This document shows positions 8,731 through 16,564 of a DNA stretch of 64,000 nt, in pieces; the first letter of the stretch is position 1; each line of letters opens with the position of its first letter. The position numbers were made by a program, and so were the translations under genes. The stretch comes from Kordiimonas lipolytica (GTDB lineage: Bacteria; Pseudomonadota; Alphaproteobacteria; Sphingomonadales; Kordiimonadaceae), in NCBI RefSeq assembly GCF_001550065.1, contig NZ_LRUB01000032.1, positions 247,510-311,509 of the forward strand. Direction: 5' to 3'. The notes below the pieces were generated by a model. That model made no database searches and was not told the origin of the DNA. It saw only the letters and a list, made by a program, of their open reading frames with translations.

Positions 8731-10377
8731 CTAGGCCGGTACAGCTGCGCCAGACAGCGTATCGGTTTGATCTTTTTCAATCAGGTTGGCCGCTTCCTTG
8801 AGAGCCACCTTGCGGTTGTCGAACCAGTGATCGTCCGACATGGCCGTTGCAATGGCCAGGCCATCGATCACGGACCGGACCTCTTTCGAGGCACCAACGA
8901 AGAACAGGCCTTTGCCGGCGTGGGTGGCATCTTCAACGATGGTTTCAACAGCCTTCGCAGCCGACAGGTCCAGGAACGGTACGCGGGTGAAATCCATGAT
9001 CAGGATACGCGTGGAGCCGTCAGCCTTTTCCCGTACGTGGTGACCAAGGTCAGCCGCCGCACCGAAGGAAAGCGGGCCGCCAAAGTCAAAGAGGGATACA
9101 CGGCCGCCAAGCTGGGTCAGAAGCTCACGCTCTTGTGGGTCAACCACTTCGCGGTCGATCACCTGCAGGTTTTTGATCTGCTGCTCGGAGAGCTGCTTGA
9201 TGAAGGCGAGAGCCGCCAGCACCACACCCACTGCAACAGCGGTGATCAGGTCAACGAATACAGTCAGGCCAAGCACAACAGCCATCAGCGCCAGGTCCCA
9301 GCGTGGGCCCTTGTGGGCACGCTTGAGGTACGTCCAGTCGATAATGTCGTAGCCAACCTTGATCAGGATGCCCGCGAGTGCGGCGTGTGGGATCAGGGAA
9401 GCCACAGGGGCAAGCACCAGCGCAATCGCGAGAAGCACAATACTGTGCATCATGCCGGAAAGCTTGAACTGGCCACCAGAACGGATGTTCACAACCGTCC
9501 GCATGGTGGCACCGGCACCAGGCACAGCACCAAAGAGACCGGCAACCGCGTTACCAATGCCCTGGCCCACCAGTTCCTTATTCGAGTCATGGCGCGTACG
9601 CGTCATGTTGTCGGCCACAAGGGAGGTCAGCAGGCTGTCGATCGCACCAAGAAGCGCCAGAAGGATAGCCGCTTCAAAAACGACGAAGAGCGAATCCTGC
9701 GAAAAAGCCGGCATGATGAAGGACGGCAGACCCGTTGGCACGTCACCAAGGATCGGCGCACCGGAGAACATCACCGACAGGCCAGTCGCGATGGCGAGGG
9801 CCGCAAGTGGTGCGGGGATCCATTTGCCCAGGTTTTTCGGCCAGAAGAAGACGATGGCAAGCGTCAGCACACCGATGCCGAGAGCAACCAGGTTCGGGTC
9901 CATCACAGCACCCGGAATGGAGGCAATGGCCGGAATCGTGCCGCTGCCTTCTGGCTCGTGACCAAACAGGCGCGCCATCTGAAGTGCAATGATGATCACA
10001 CCGATACCGCTCATGAAGCCCGATACAACGGGATAGGGCACAAGCCGGATAAACTGGCCGAACTTGAAGATCCCGAACAGGATCTGGATGATGCCTGCCA
10101 GTACAACCGCGGCAAACACAAGCGCCGGGTCACCGGCGAGGGTTGCAAATACGCCAGCGAAAACAACAACCATCGGGCCGGTTGGGCCGGATACGTTACT
10201 GCCTGTGCCGCCGAACAGGGCAGCAAAGAAGCCGACGATAATGGCGCCGTAAAGACCCGCAATCGGGCCAGCGCCGGACGCTTCACCAAAGGCAAGCGCC
10301 AGCGGCAGCGCCACGATGCCGGTCGTCAGACCGCCCATCACGTCGCCGCGCAAATTGCTAGTGGGGATGAATTTCAT
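8731..10377 (-). CDS. SulP family anion transporter with C-terminal STAS domain
   Basis: A 548-residue protein with about 10-12 membrane helices in the SulP/SLC26 layout. The N-terminal motif GLTTGIVALPLALAFGEASG and the region GNAVAGLFGAVPGAGATMRT are typical. A cytoplasmic STAS domain occupies roughly residues 430-530, with ILIMDFTRVPFLDLSAAKAV matching the STAS core. Family substrates include sulfate, bicarbonate and dicarboxylates. The beta-carbonic anhydrase 35 bases upstream in the same direction makes bicarbonate the favoured guess (BicA-like), but sulfate cannot be excluded from sequence alone. Confidence 0.92.
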   Translation of the reverse strand: MKFIPTSNLRGDVMGGLTTGIVALPLALAFGEASGAGPIAGLYGAIIVGFFAALFGGTGSNVSGPTGPMVVVFAGVFATLAGDPALVFAAVVLAGIIQILFGIFKFGQFIRLVPYPVVSGFMSGIGVIIIALQMARLFGHEPEGSGTIPAIASIPGAVMDPNLVALGIGVLTLAIVFFWPKNLGKWIPAPLAALAIATGLSVMFSGAPILGDVPTGLPSFIMPAFSQDSLFVVFEAAILLALLGAIDSLLTSLVADNMTRTRHDSNKELVGQGIGNAVAGLFGAVPGAGATMRTVVNIRSGGQFKLSGMMHSIVLLAIALVLAPVASLIPHAALAGILIKVGYDIIDWTYLKRAHKGPRWDLALMAVVLGLTVFVDLITAVAVGVVLAALAFIKQLSEQQIKNLQVIDREVVDPQERELLTQLGGRVSLFDFGGPLSFGAAADLGHHVREKADGSTRILIMDFTRVPFLDLSAAKAVETIVEDATHAGKGLFFVGASKEVRSVIDGLAIATAMSDDHWFDNRKVALKEAANLIEKDQTDTLSGAAVPA

Positions 10378-10412
10378 TTTCTTGTCCTGCTGTCTTTTGT
10401 GAGACCGCCGCG

Positions 10413-11045
10413 TTACGCGACGGCTTTCTGGTCAGCCAGCGATGTGAAGTTGCCAGTGTCCGCGTCATAGGCATGCACTTCACCGTGACCAATGTCATAG
10501 ACCCAGCCGTGCAGCTTGATCTTGCCTTCAGCCAGGCCTGCTGCCACCACAGGGTGGGTGCGCAGGTGCTGAAGCTGCAGCAATACGTTTTCTTCCGTAA
10601 CCGCCTTCAGGAAATCCTTGCCTTCAAGGTCAGGGTACTTGCGGCGGGCAACAGCAACGGCAGCGCGACTGTGCGCCAGCCAGTTGGACACGTGCGGGAG
10701 TTCAGTCAGCGCCTCAGGGTTGATGGCACCTTTCATGGCGCCGCAGTCAGTGTGGCCGCATACAACAATGTCGGTCACGCCCAATACTGCCACAGCAAAC
10801 TCGATCGATGCCGTGTTGCCGCCGGTGTGGGTGCTGTGGGGAGGCACGATGTTACCAGCGTTCCGGCAGATGAACAGGTCGCCAGGCTCAGCCTGGGTGA
10901 TCATGCCTGGGTCGATACGGCTGTCAGCGCAAGTGATCATCAGCACTTCAGGGCTTTGGCCCGATGCGAGATCCGCAAACAGCTCTTTGCGCTCTGGGAA
11001 AACTTCGTGTTTGAACTTCAGTACGCCGTCAACAATTTTGTCCAT
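10413..11045 (-). CDS. Beta-carbonic anhydrase
   Basis: A 210-residue enzyme interconverting CO2 and bicarbonate. The zinc ligands and dyad are intact: Cys39-x-Asp41-x-Arg43 in ITCADSRIDP, and His98/Cys101 in GHTDCGAMKG. I start it at the ATG at 11045, six bases after an AGGAG box; the adjacent ATG at 11048 is equally in frame but too close to that box. It is first in an operon with the SulP gene and divergent from the LysR-type regulator gene. Confidence 0.94.
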   Translation of the reverse strand: MDKIVDGVLKFKHEVFPERKELFADLASGQSPEVLMITCADSRIDPGMITQAEPGDLFICRNAGNIVPPHSTHTGGNTASIEFAVAVLGVTDIVVCGHTDCGAMKGAINPEALTELPHVSNWLAHSRAAVAVARRKYPDLEGKDFLKAVTEENVLLQLQHLRTHPVVAAGLAEGKIKLHGWVYDIGHGEVHAYDADTGNFTSLADQKAVA

Positions 11046-11172
11046 CATACTCTCCTGGGAATCTGGGCCGCCCACCCGCTGGGAAGAAACCGGGTGAACG
11101 GCAGAAATACTTCGCTGGATACGATGTATTGAGAGTCATGTGATAATTCAATTGCCATATTTTCATATTTTA

Positions 11173-11191
11173 TGATAGATAATAGCTATCA
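11173..11191. promoter_or_regulatory. Inverted repeat matching the OxyR/LysR half-site consensus
   Basis: TGATAG and CTATCA form perfect 6-base arms seven bases apart. The core ATAGATAATAGCTAT fits the published E. coli OxyR half-site consensus (ATAG-n-t-nnn-a-n-CTAT) at every fixed position. It lies 17 bases before the regulator start, between the divergent genes. No second half site is seen at the normal seven-base spacing on either side. Confidence 0.65.
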
Positions 11192-11207
11192 CATGAATGA
11201 GGCAGCC

Positions 11208-12179
11208 ATGGCAGACATCGGACACCCAACGCTTAAACAGCTCAATTACCTTCAGGCGGTGATCAAGGCGGGCAGCTTCCGCGGCGCGTCCCAGAAGCTG
11301 GGGGTATCGCAGCCCACTATCACGTCCCAGATCGCTGCCCTTGAGGAAGCGCTGGGCATGACGCTTCTGGAGCGGTCGCGGTCAGGCACGATTCCGACGG
11401 CCGCAGGGCGGGACCTGATCCCGCACATCACCAATATTGAGACGGAGGTGAATGCGATCCGCGAGCAGGCACGCTTTGCCAGCACTGGCGGCAGCGGCGT
11501 TCACCGGATGGGCGTGCCACCAACGCTGGGCCCCTATTTCCTGCCAGAGGTGCTCTCCGAAGTTCATGCTGCAGACCCGACGCTGAGGCTTTATGTGCGT
11601 GAAGCTACCCCCCGGGAACTGGAAAACGGCCTGATCGATGGACGCTACGACCTGATTCTCACCACCATGCCGGTTGAGATCGGCGGCCTGGTGGTCGAGC
11701 CCCTGTTCGGCGAGCCGTTCAAGCTGTGTGCCCCACCGGACCACCCCCTTGTCGGCAAGGGCATGGTGAATGCCAGCGCCATCCGCGGGGAACGGCTTCT
11801 CGCGATTGAAGAGCGGCACCGGCTGTTCGAGCAAATGCAAGCCATGGCGAACCAGTTCGGGGCCCATCTGATGCGCGATTATGAAGGCACCAGCCTGGAT
11901 ACCGTGCGGCAGATGATCGGCACAGGCTTTGGCCTTGCCTTTCTGCCCGCGCTTTATATCCGAAGTGAGATCGACCCCAGAAATGACGTCACGGTATTGG
12001 AACTGAGCGAAACCCCATCCGACCGGGACGTGGTGCTGGCCTGGCGACCGACAGCAGCAAAGCGACAGCTATACCGCTCGCTCGCCAGCCAAATGCGCCG
12101 CGTCTGCCGCGAAAAACTGTCGGAATGCCTGCATGTGGCGGCGCCCCAATCCGCAGGCGGATCTGCTGCAGCGGACTGA
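11208..12179 (+). CDS. LysR-type regulator, OxyR-like but lacking the redox cysteines
   Basis: A 323-residue LysR protein: an N-terminal winged helix (LKQLNYLQAVIKAGSFRGAS, then SQPTITSQIAALE) and a two-lobed ligand domain. The C-terminal half reads like OxyR (TSLDTVRQMIGTGFGLAFLP), yet where OxyR has its GHCLRDQ peroxidatic segment this protein has ERHRLFEQ, and the second cysteine position is also changed. It should therefore not sense peroxide by the OxyR disulfide. I use the ATG at 11208, which follows TGAGG at good spacing; in-frame ATGs at 11193 and 11172 would place the operator inside the gene. It probably controls the divergent carbonic anhydrase/SulP operon. Confidence 0.85.
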   Translation: MADIGHPTLKQLNYLQAVIKAGSFRGASQKLGVSQPTITSQIAALEEALGMTLLERSRSGTIPTAAGRDLIPHITNIETEVNAIREQARFASTGGSGVHRMGVPPTLGPYFLPEVLSEVHAADPTLRLYVREATPRELENGLIDGRYDLILTTMPVEIGGLVVEPLFGEPFKLCAPPDHPLVGKGMVNASAIRGERLLAIEERHRLFEQMQAMANQFGAHLMRDYEGTSLDTVRQMIGTGFGLAFLPALYIRSEIDPRNDVTVLELSETPSDRDVVLAWRPTAAKRQLYRSLASQMRRVCREKLSECLHVAAPQSAGGSAAAD

Positions 12180-12532
12180 TAGCCGTCACGTCACAACCAA
12201 GGGCATGCCGGCTCTTTTATCATACCGCCTGTACCGAAGGCACATGCGGGACAATAGCCTATTTGCGCGACTTTCGAACAATAAATAGCGTGAACCAGAC
12301 AAAAAGCCTGTACTGAGCATCCAAATCCATACTAAAATTATATAGTTTTTCTCGGACACATCCCAATTAACGGATGCATTAGTTGCGAAATACCAAAAAA
12401 AATGAGGGCTTTATCAAATTGTTTTGCTAGATTGGCTTCAAGAAGACCTTGGTGGGGGCATCAACTTTCGTATGAGGCCGGATTGGGAACCCTTGTTCCT
12501 GCTTGTGATGAATAAAGTGTGGTAAAGCGACT
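12180..12532. other. A+T-rich intergenic region, no gene found
   Basis: These 353 bases between the LysR gene and the diguanylate cyclase gene are much richer in A+T than the flanks. I found no open reading frame with a credible start, no hairpin terminator and no convincing promoter pair. It presumably holds the diguanylate cyclase promoter. Confidence 0.5.
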
Positions 12533-14260
12533 ATGGCTTTTTGGAAATTGATGCTGGCATCCCTGTGCTTTGCGCTCTTGACGCTGTCGCAGTCAGTCCA
12601 GGCTGCAGCACCTGTGGAGATAGACGGCCTCCGGTCAGTCATCGATGTTACGCCGCATCTGGATATCCTGGAAGATACTGACTATCAGTTCAGCGAGACC
12701 GACCTCAGGGACGCTTTCTTCGATGCGCGGTTCGAACCCCTATACAGGGGTGCTGCCAACTATGGTTTTTCGAAATCCGCCTGGTGGGTGCGCTTCAGCG
12801 TGAAAAATAGCGGCGACAAGGCCGACAAGGTGACTTTCAAGCTCGACTATCCGCTCCTTGACTATGTCGATGTCTGGGTTTTCTCCGGCAAGGAACTGAT
12901 TCAAAGCTGGGAAACTGGCAACCGGCGCGCCTTCGACAGCCGCCCCATCGGCCACCGCGATTTCCTTTTCCCACTGACGGTTGAGGCCGGCGAACAGCAG
13001 ACCATCTACATGCGGGTTCGTACGGACGGGCCTGTCAATATCGGCCTGTCGCTATACGGCCAGCATTCCCTGTTACCCAAGATCGAACTTGAGTATCTGG
13101 CCTTCGGTGCCTATTTCGGCGGCTTCCTGTTGCTGGCGCTGTGTATTTCACTTCTATATCTGGTGGATCGCCATCTGGCGTTTCTCTATTACCTGACATA
13201 CATCTTGAGCTATAGCAGCTACATGATGGCTTTCAATGGCCTGGCGTTCCAGTATCTGTGGCCAGACGCACCAGAATTTGGACAGATCAGCCGACCTATC
13301 CTGCTGACGCTGTCGATTATATTCCTGCTGCAGTTCTCAAGGTCGCTTCTGGGCATCAAAAGCCTGTCGCCGTTTTTACATCGCGCCGTTACCGGCCTGC
13401 AGCTTGTCCTGATGCCAATCCTTCTTTTGGTGCCTTTCGTCGGCTATGGCGCCCTGGTGATGCCGCTGGCAATTCTTAACCTGGTTGCTCTTGGCCTCGT
13501 GTTGGCGATGGGTGTCACAGCCCACCTGCGCGGCGAAGCAGCGGCACGCTATTATCTGATGGCCTGGTCTGTGTTCCTTGTGGGGCTTCTGCTTTACCTG
13601 CTGAAGGTCTTTGGCCTGTTGCCGCACAATTTCATCACCCATTACGGCTTCCAGGTCGGGTCTTTCTTCGAATTTATCTTCCTGTCTGCAGCCCTGGGCG
13701 TGCGGGTAAAGCAGCTCAGGCACCAGTCGCACATCGACACGCTGACGGGCCTTGCCAATCGGCGCCATTTCGATGAAGAGCTGCAGGCGGAATTCAATGT
13801 CAGTTCCCGCCCCGAAGCTGAGCTGTCGCTTCTTGTCATCGACGTGGACAACTTCAAGGATTTCAACGACCAGTTCGGCCATGCCGCTGGGGACGAAATT
13901 CTGCGTCACCTCGGAGAGGTCTTCAATACCCAGATCCGCCGCCCAGGAACGGCATACCGTTATGGCGGAGAAGAATTCACAGTGCTCTTGCCCCGTACTA
14001 GCAAGGAAGCAGCAATCCTTCTGGCCGAGCGGCTGCGGGAACAGGTTGCCGGGGACCCGGCGCTCAAAACAGTGTCTATCAGCATCGGTGTGGTCAACTG
14101 CCATGACAGCAAATTCGCCACCGCCGCCGACTTTTTCGACGCCGGGGACGAGGCGCTCTACCGGGCCAAGGACGCAGGTCGCAACTGTGTAGCCACCTAT
14201 CGCCCGCAGGCCAAGGACCAGCCTGCCCCGGCAAGCGCTGCCGATACCGCCCCCGCCTGA
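12533..14260 (+). CDS. Diguanylate cyclase with 7TMR-DISM sensor module
   Basis: A 575-residue membrane receptor. A signal peptide (about residues 1-24) leads into a periplasmic DISMED2-like beta domain (about 40-175), then seven membrane helices (about 185-385) and a C-terminal GGDEF domain. DTLTGLANRRHFDEEL opens the cyclase domain and RYGGEEF (GGEEF at about 478-482) is its active site, so it should make cyclic di-GMP from GTP. The usual RxxD inhibitory site just upstream reads RRPG, so product inhibition through that site is probably lost. It precedes the patatin gene by 30 bases and may share its transcript. Confidence 0.92.
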   Translation: MAFWKLMLASLCFALLTLSQSVQAAAPVEIDGLRSVIDVTPHLDILEDTDYQFSETDLRDAFFDARFEPLYRGAANYGFSKSAWWVRFSVKNSGDKADKVTFKLDYPLLDYVDVWVFSGKELIQSWETGNRRAFDSRPIGHRDFLFPLTVEAGEQQTIYMRVRTDGPVNIGLSLYGQHSLLPKIELEYLAFGAYFGGFLLLALCISLLYLVDRHLAFLYYLTYILSYSSYMMAFNGLAFQYLWPDAPEFGQISRPILLTLSIIFLLQFSRSLLGIKSLSPFLHRAVTGLQLVLMPILLLVPFVGYGALVMPLAILNLVALGLVLAMGVTAHLRGEAAARYYLMAWSVFLVGLLLYLLKVFGLLPHNFITHYGFQVGSFFEFIFLSAALGVRVKQLRHQSHIDTLTGLANRRHFDEELQAEFNVSSRPEAELSLLVIDVDNFKDFNDQFGHAAGDEILRHLGEVFNTQIRRPGTAYRYGGEEFTVLLPRTSKEAAILLAERLREQVAGDPALKTVSISIGVVNCHDSKFATAADFFDAGDEALYRAKDAGRNCVATYRPQAKDQPAPASAADTAPA

Positions 14261-14290
14261 AAATAGACAAGATAGACAACGGGGGGCGTC

Positions 14291-15190
14291 ATGACATCGG
14301 GCGACACCAGGATTGAAAATCTGGTTTTCGAAGGTGGTGGTGTGCGCGGCATTGCCTATGCCGGCGCGCTGAAACTTCTTGAAGAGCGGGACCTCATGCA
14401 GGGGGTGACAAAGGTTGCAGGGTCATCGGCAGGCGCGTTTGCAGCTCTCCTCCTTAGTCTTGGTTATTCATCGGACGGCCTTCGGGACGCCCTTAAGTCA
14501 CTTCAATTCAAAACCCTTGAAGACAAGCCCAATCCGATCCGCATTGCCACCCACTATGGGCTCTATAAGGGTGAAGTGCTATATGACTGGATCGCGAGGC
14601 AAGTCACCAGCCTGGACCTACCGGAAAATATGACATTCGCCCAGCTGGCGAACGAGGGTGCGCGAGACCTGAAGGTTTTCGCGACTGACCTGAATATCCG
14701 CAACACCCGCGAATTTTCGGCCGCAGCAACACCTGATGCGTCTGTTGTGGGGGCTGTACGGGCCTCCATGTCGATCCCGCTGATGTATGCCGCCTGGCAA
14801 TTCCCCGACAGCATCCCGAACAACCATATCTATGTAGATGGCGGCACTGTCTATAATTATCCGATCAATGCCTTTGATGGGCCCGGCGGCGTGGACGACC
14901 GCACGCTTGGCTTCTGTTTCAGTGGTCGCAGCTACGAACGCGAAGACCTGGAACTGGACAATCTTTTTGAATTCACCAAAAGTCTGTTCGCCACGCTCCT
15001 GAGTGCCCAGACAATCGATTTCGACCGAGACCCTGAGCAAACCCGTCGCAGCGTGATGATTGACGATCTTGGGTTCAAGGCCACAGACCTTGGCCTTTCT
15101 GCAGAGAATTTTGATCAGCTCTATACCGCCGGTTACCAAGCAACAGAGCGATATTTAAAGGCGCGGTCAAGCCTGGATACAACCCTTTAA
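14291..15190 (+). CDS. Patatin-like phospholipase
   Basis: A 299-residue cytoplasmic lipase-fold protein. It has the oxyanion motif GGGVRG (residues 15-20), the nucleophile elbow GSSAG with Ser46, and the catalytic aspartate in DGG (about residues 182-184), so the Ser-Asp dyad is complete. Such enzymes release fatty acids from membrane lipids. A run of six G residues just before the ATG serves as ribosome-binding site. The next gene, the P450, starts 124 bases later on the same strand; a functional link is inference from position. Confidence 0.9.
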   Translation: MTSGDTRIENLVFEGGGVRGIAYAGALKLLEERDLMQGVTKVAGSSAGAFAALLLSLGYSSDGLRDALKSLQFKTLEDKPNPIRIATHYGLYKGEVLYDWIARQVTSLDLPENMTFAQLANEGARDLKVFATDLNIRNTREFSAAATPDASVVGAVRASMSIPLMYAAWQFPDSIPNNHIYVDGGTVYNYPINAFDGPGGVDDRTLGFCFSGRSYEREDLELDNLFEFTKSLFATLLSAQTIDFDRDPEQTRRSVMIDDLGFKATDLGLSAENFDQLYTAGYQATERYLKARSSLDTTL

Positions 15191-15198
15191 GCTGACCG

Positions 15199-15220
15199 CC
15201 TGTTCAGGAAACTGGACAGG
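15199..15220 (+). promoter_or_regulatory. Hairpin with GAAA tetraloop between patatin and P450 genes
   Basis: CCTGTTCAG and CTGGACAGG pair over nine bases (one G-U) around a GAAA loop, a stable GNRA hairpin in RNA. No T run follows, so it is not a standard intrinsic terminator; it may protect or separate transcripts. Confidence 0.45.
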
Positions 15221-15246
15221 CTCGCGCAGGTTGGATAGTCTCATCC

Positions 15247-15263
15247 TGTGACGGAAAGTCACA
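15247..15263. promoter_or_regulatory. Operator-like inverted repeat upstream of the P450/DyP cassette
   Basis: TGTGACGGAAAGTCACA is a perfect 6-base inverted repeat with a five-base centre, 51 bases before the P450 start. It resembles a CRP/FNR-type site but has seven rather than six bases between TGTGA and TCACA. Confidence 0.45.
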
Positions 15264-15314
15264 AACATGCCGTGGGGGCGGCATATGGATAGGCACATAT
15301 CAGGGGGTTACCGC

Positions 15315-16553
15315 ATGAAGCCAGCTGCGGGGACAGAGAAGCTATCCAGCCATCAGGATAAACGACCAGGACCAATAGCCCAGTTCCTGACCACACTCGT
15401 TGTCCGCCGGATCATTCCAGGCACTTTTGCCATTCTCAGGCGTTTCGCGCCCGCGTTCCGGTTTCCTTTCACCAATACCGTCATCGTCACCAGCTTCGAC
15501 CTGGTGCAGGAAGTATTCAGCCGCCAGAAGGATTTCCCGGTGCCCTACCAGCGCCAGGTGGACTATCTGGACTGGGAACCAACCTTCCTTCTGGCGATGA
15601 AAGACACGCCCGCCTACTGGGAAACTCTTGAAAATGTGAAAAAGCTGTGGCGCACCGAAGACCTGAAGTTCGTTGGCGAGATCGCGAATGAGGTCAGCAA
15701 TGACCGGCTTGATAAGGCAAACGGCAAGATCGACGCGATCCAGGACCTGATGGTGCCGGTGACCGAAGCAGTGATCGACCGCTATTACGGTGTGCCCATC
15801 CCTTTGGAAAAGCGCGCAGCCTTCTTTAATGGCTGCATGCATGTGGCAGGCTTCCTTTTTGGCGCTCAGTCCACCGCACCCAAGGTGGTCGCTGCCGCAC
15901 AGGAAGCGGTAAAGATCGTGTGGGAAGTGATCGACGGCGCCATCGCCGCCGCCCATAAGAACCCGCTGCCGGACACCACGATTATCGGCCGCTGCCACAA
16001 GGACAAGATCGTCGACGACCAGGCGCTCAGGTCCTACCTGATGGGCATGATCATGGGATACCTGCCCACCAACACGCTGGCGAACGGCCATGCGCTTGAC
16101 GTCATCATGAACAACCGTGACGCTTATGCGACCGCGATCGGTGCCGCCGAAGCAGACGACAGCGACCTGATGCTGCGCTCGGTCCATGAAGCGCTGCGGA
16201 TCAGCTATATCCTGCCCGGCCTGTGGCGCACGGCGCCCGTGGACCAGGAAATCGGCATCGGGTCCAAGAAGACATACAAGATCAAGAAAGATCAGTTGAT
16301 TTATATCTCTGGCATGTCAGCCATGAAGGACAAGCGCCGGATTGTCGACCCGAACAAGTTCGATCCGAACCGGTCGCCCGACGTCTATATGGTTTATGGC
16401 TATCACTTCCATTACTGCGTGGGCGACAAGATCGCCGACACCATGATGGAAGAGATTTTCACCGCCATCTTCAAGCGCAAGCCGAAGGCTGGGGGCAAGA
16501 TGATCTATAACGGGAATTTCCCCTGGAACTTCAATCTTTCTTATAAAAATTAA
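15315..16553 (+). CDS. Divergent cytochrome P450
   Basis: A 412-residue P450-fold protein and first gene of a four-gene cassette. The heme loop is YGYHFHYCVG with Cys368 as thiolate ligand and the usual His two residues before it; the second glycine of FGxGxHxCxG is replaced by His. The K-helix ExxR is EALR (about residue 292), and PNKFDPNR matches the PERF region. The I-helix, however, reads GYLPTNT where most monooxygenases have AGxDT, so the acid-alcohol pair for oxygen activation is altered, as in peroxide-using or isomerising P450s. No ferredoxin or reductase gene is adjacent. I chose the ATG at 15315 because GGGGG precedes it at good spacing. Confidence 0.82.
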   Translation: MKPAAGTEKLSSHQDKRPGPIAQFLTTLVVRRIIPGTFAILRRFAPAFRFPFTNTVIVTSFDLVQEVFSRQKDFPVPYQRQVDYLDWEPTFLLAMKDTPAYWETLENVKKLWRTEDLKFVGEIANEVSNDRLDKANGKIDAIQDLMVPVTEAVIDRYYGVPIPLEKRAAFFNGCMHVAGFLFGAQSTAPKVVAAAQEAVKIVWEVIDGAIAAAHKNPLPDTTIIGRCHKDKIVDDQALRSYLMGMIMGYLPTNTLANGHALDVIMNNRDAYATAIGAAEADDSDLMLRSVHEALRISYILPGLWRTAPVDQEIGIGSKKTYKIKKDQLIYISGMSAMKDKRRIVDPNKFDPNRSPDVYMVYGYHFHYCVGDKIADTMMEEIFTAIFKRKPKAGGKMIYNGNFPWNFNLSYKN

Positions 16554-16564
16554 GGGGGTGCGCC

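Noticed and set aside
8710..10470. 586-codon frame on the plus strand opposite the SulP gene
   Set aside because: It is the antisense shadow of a clear transporter gene; the product is polar, rich in His, Arg and Gln, and matches no fold.
15247..15263. Calling the TGTGA/TCACA dyad a true CRP site
   Set aside because: The spacer is seven bases, not six, and no Crp gene is in the window; kept only as an operator-like repeat.
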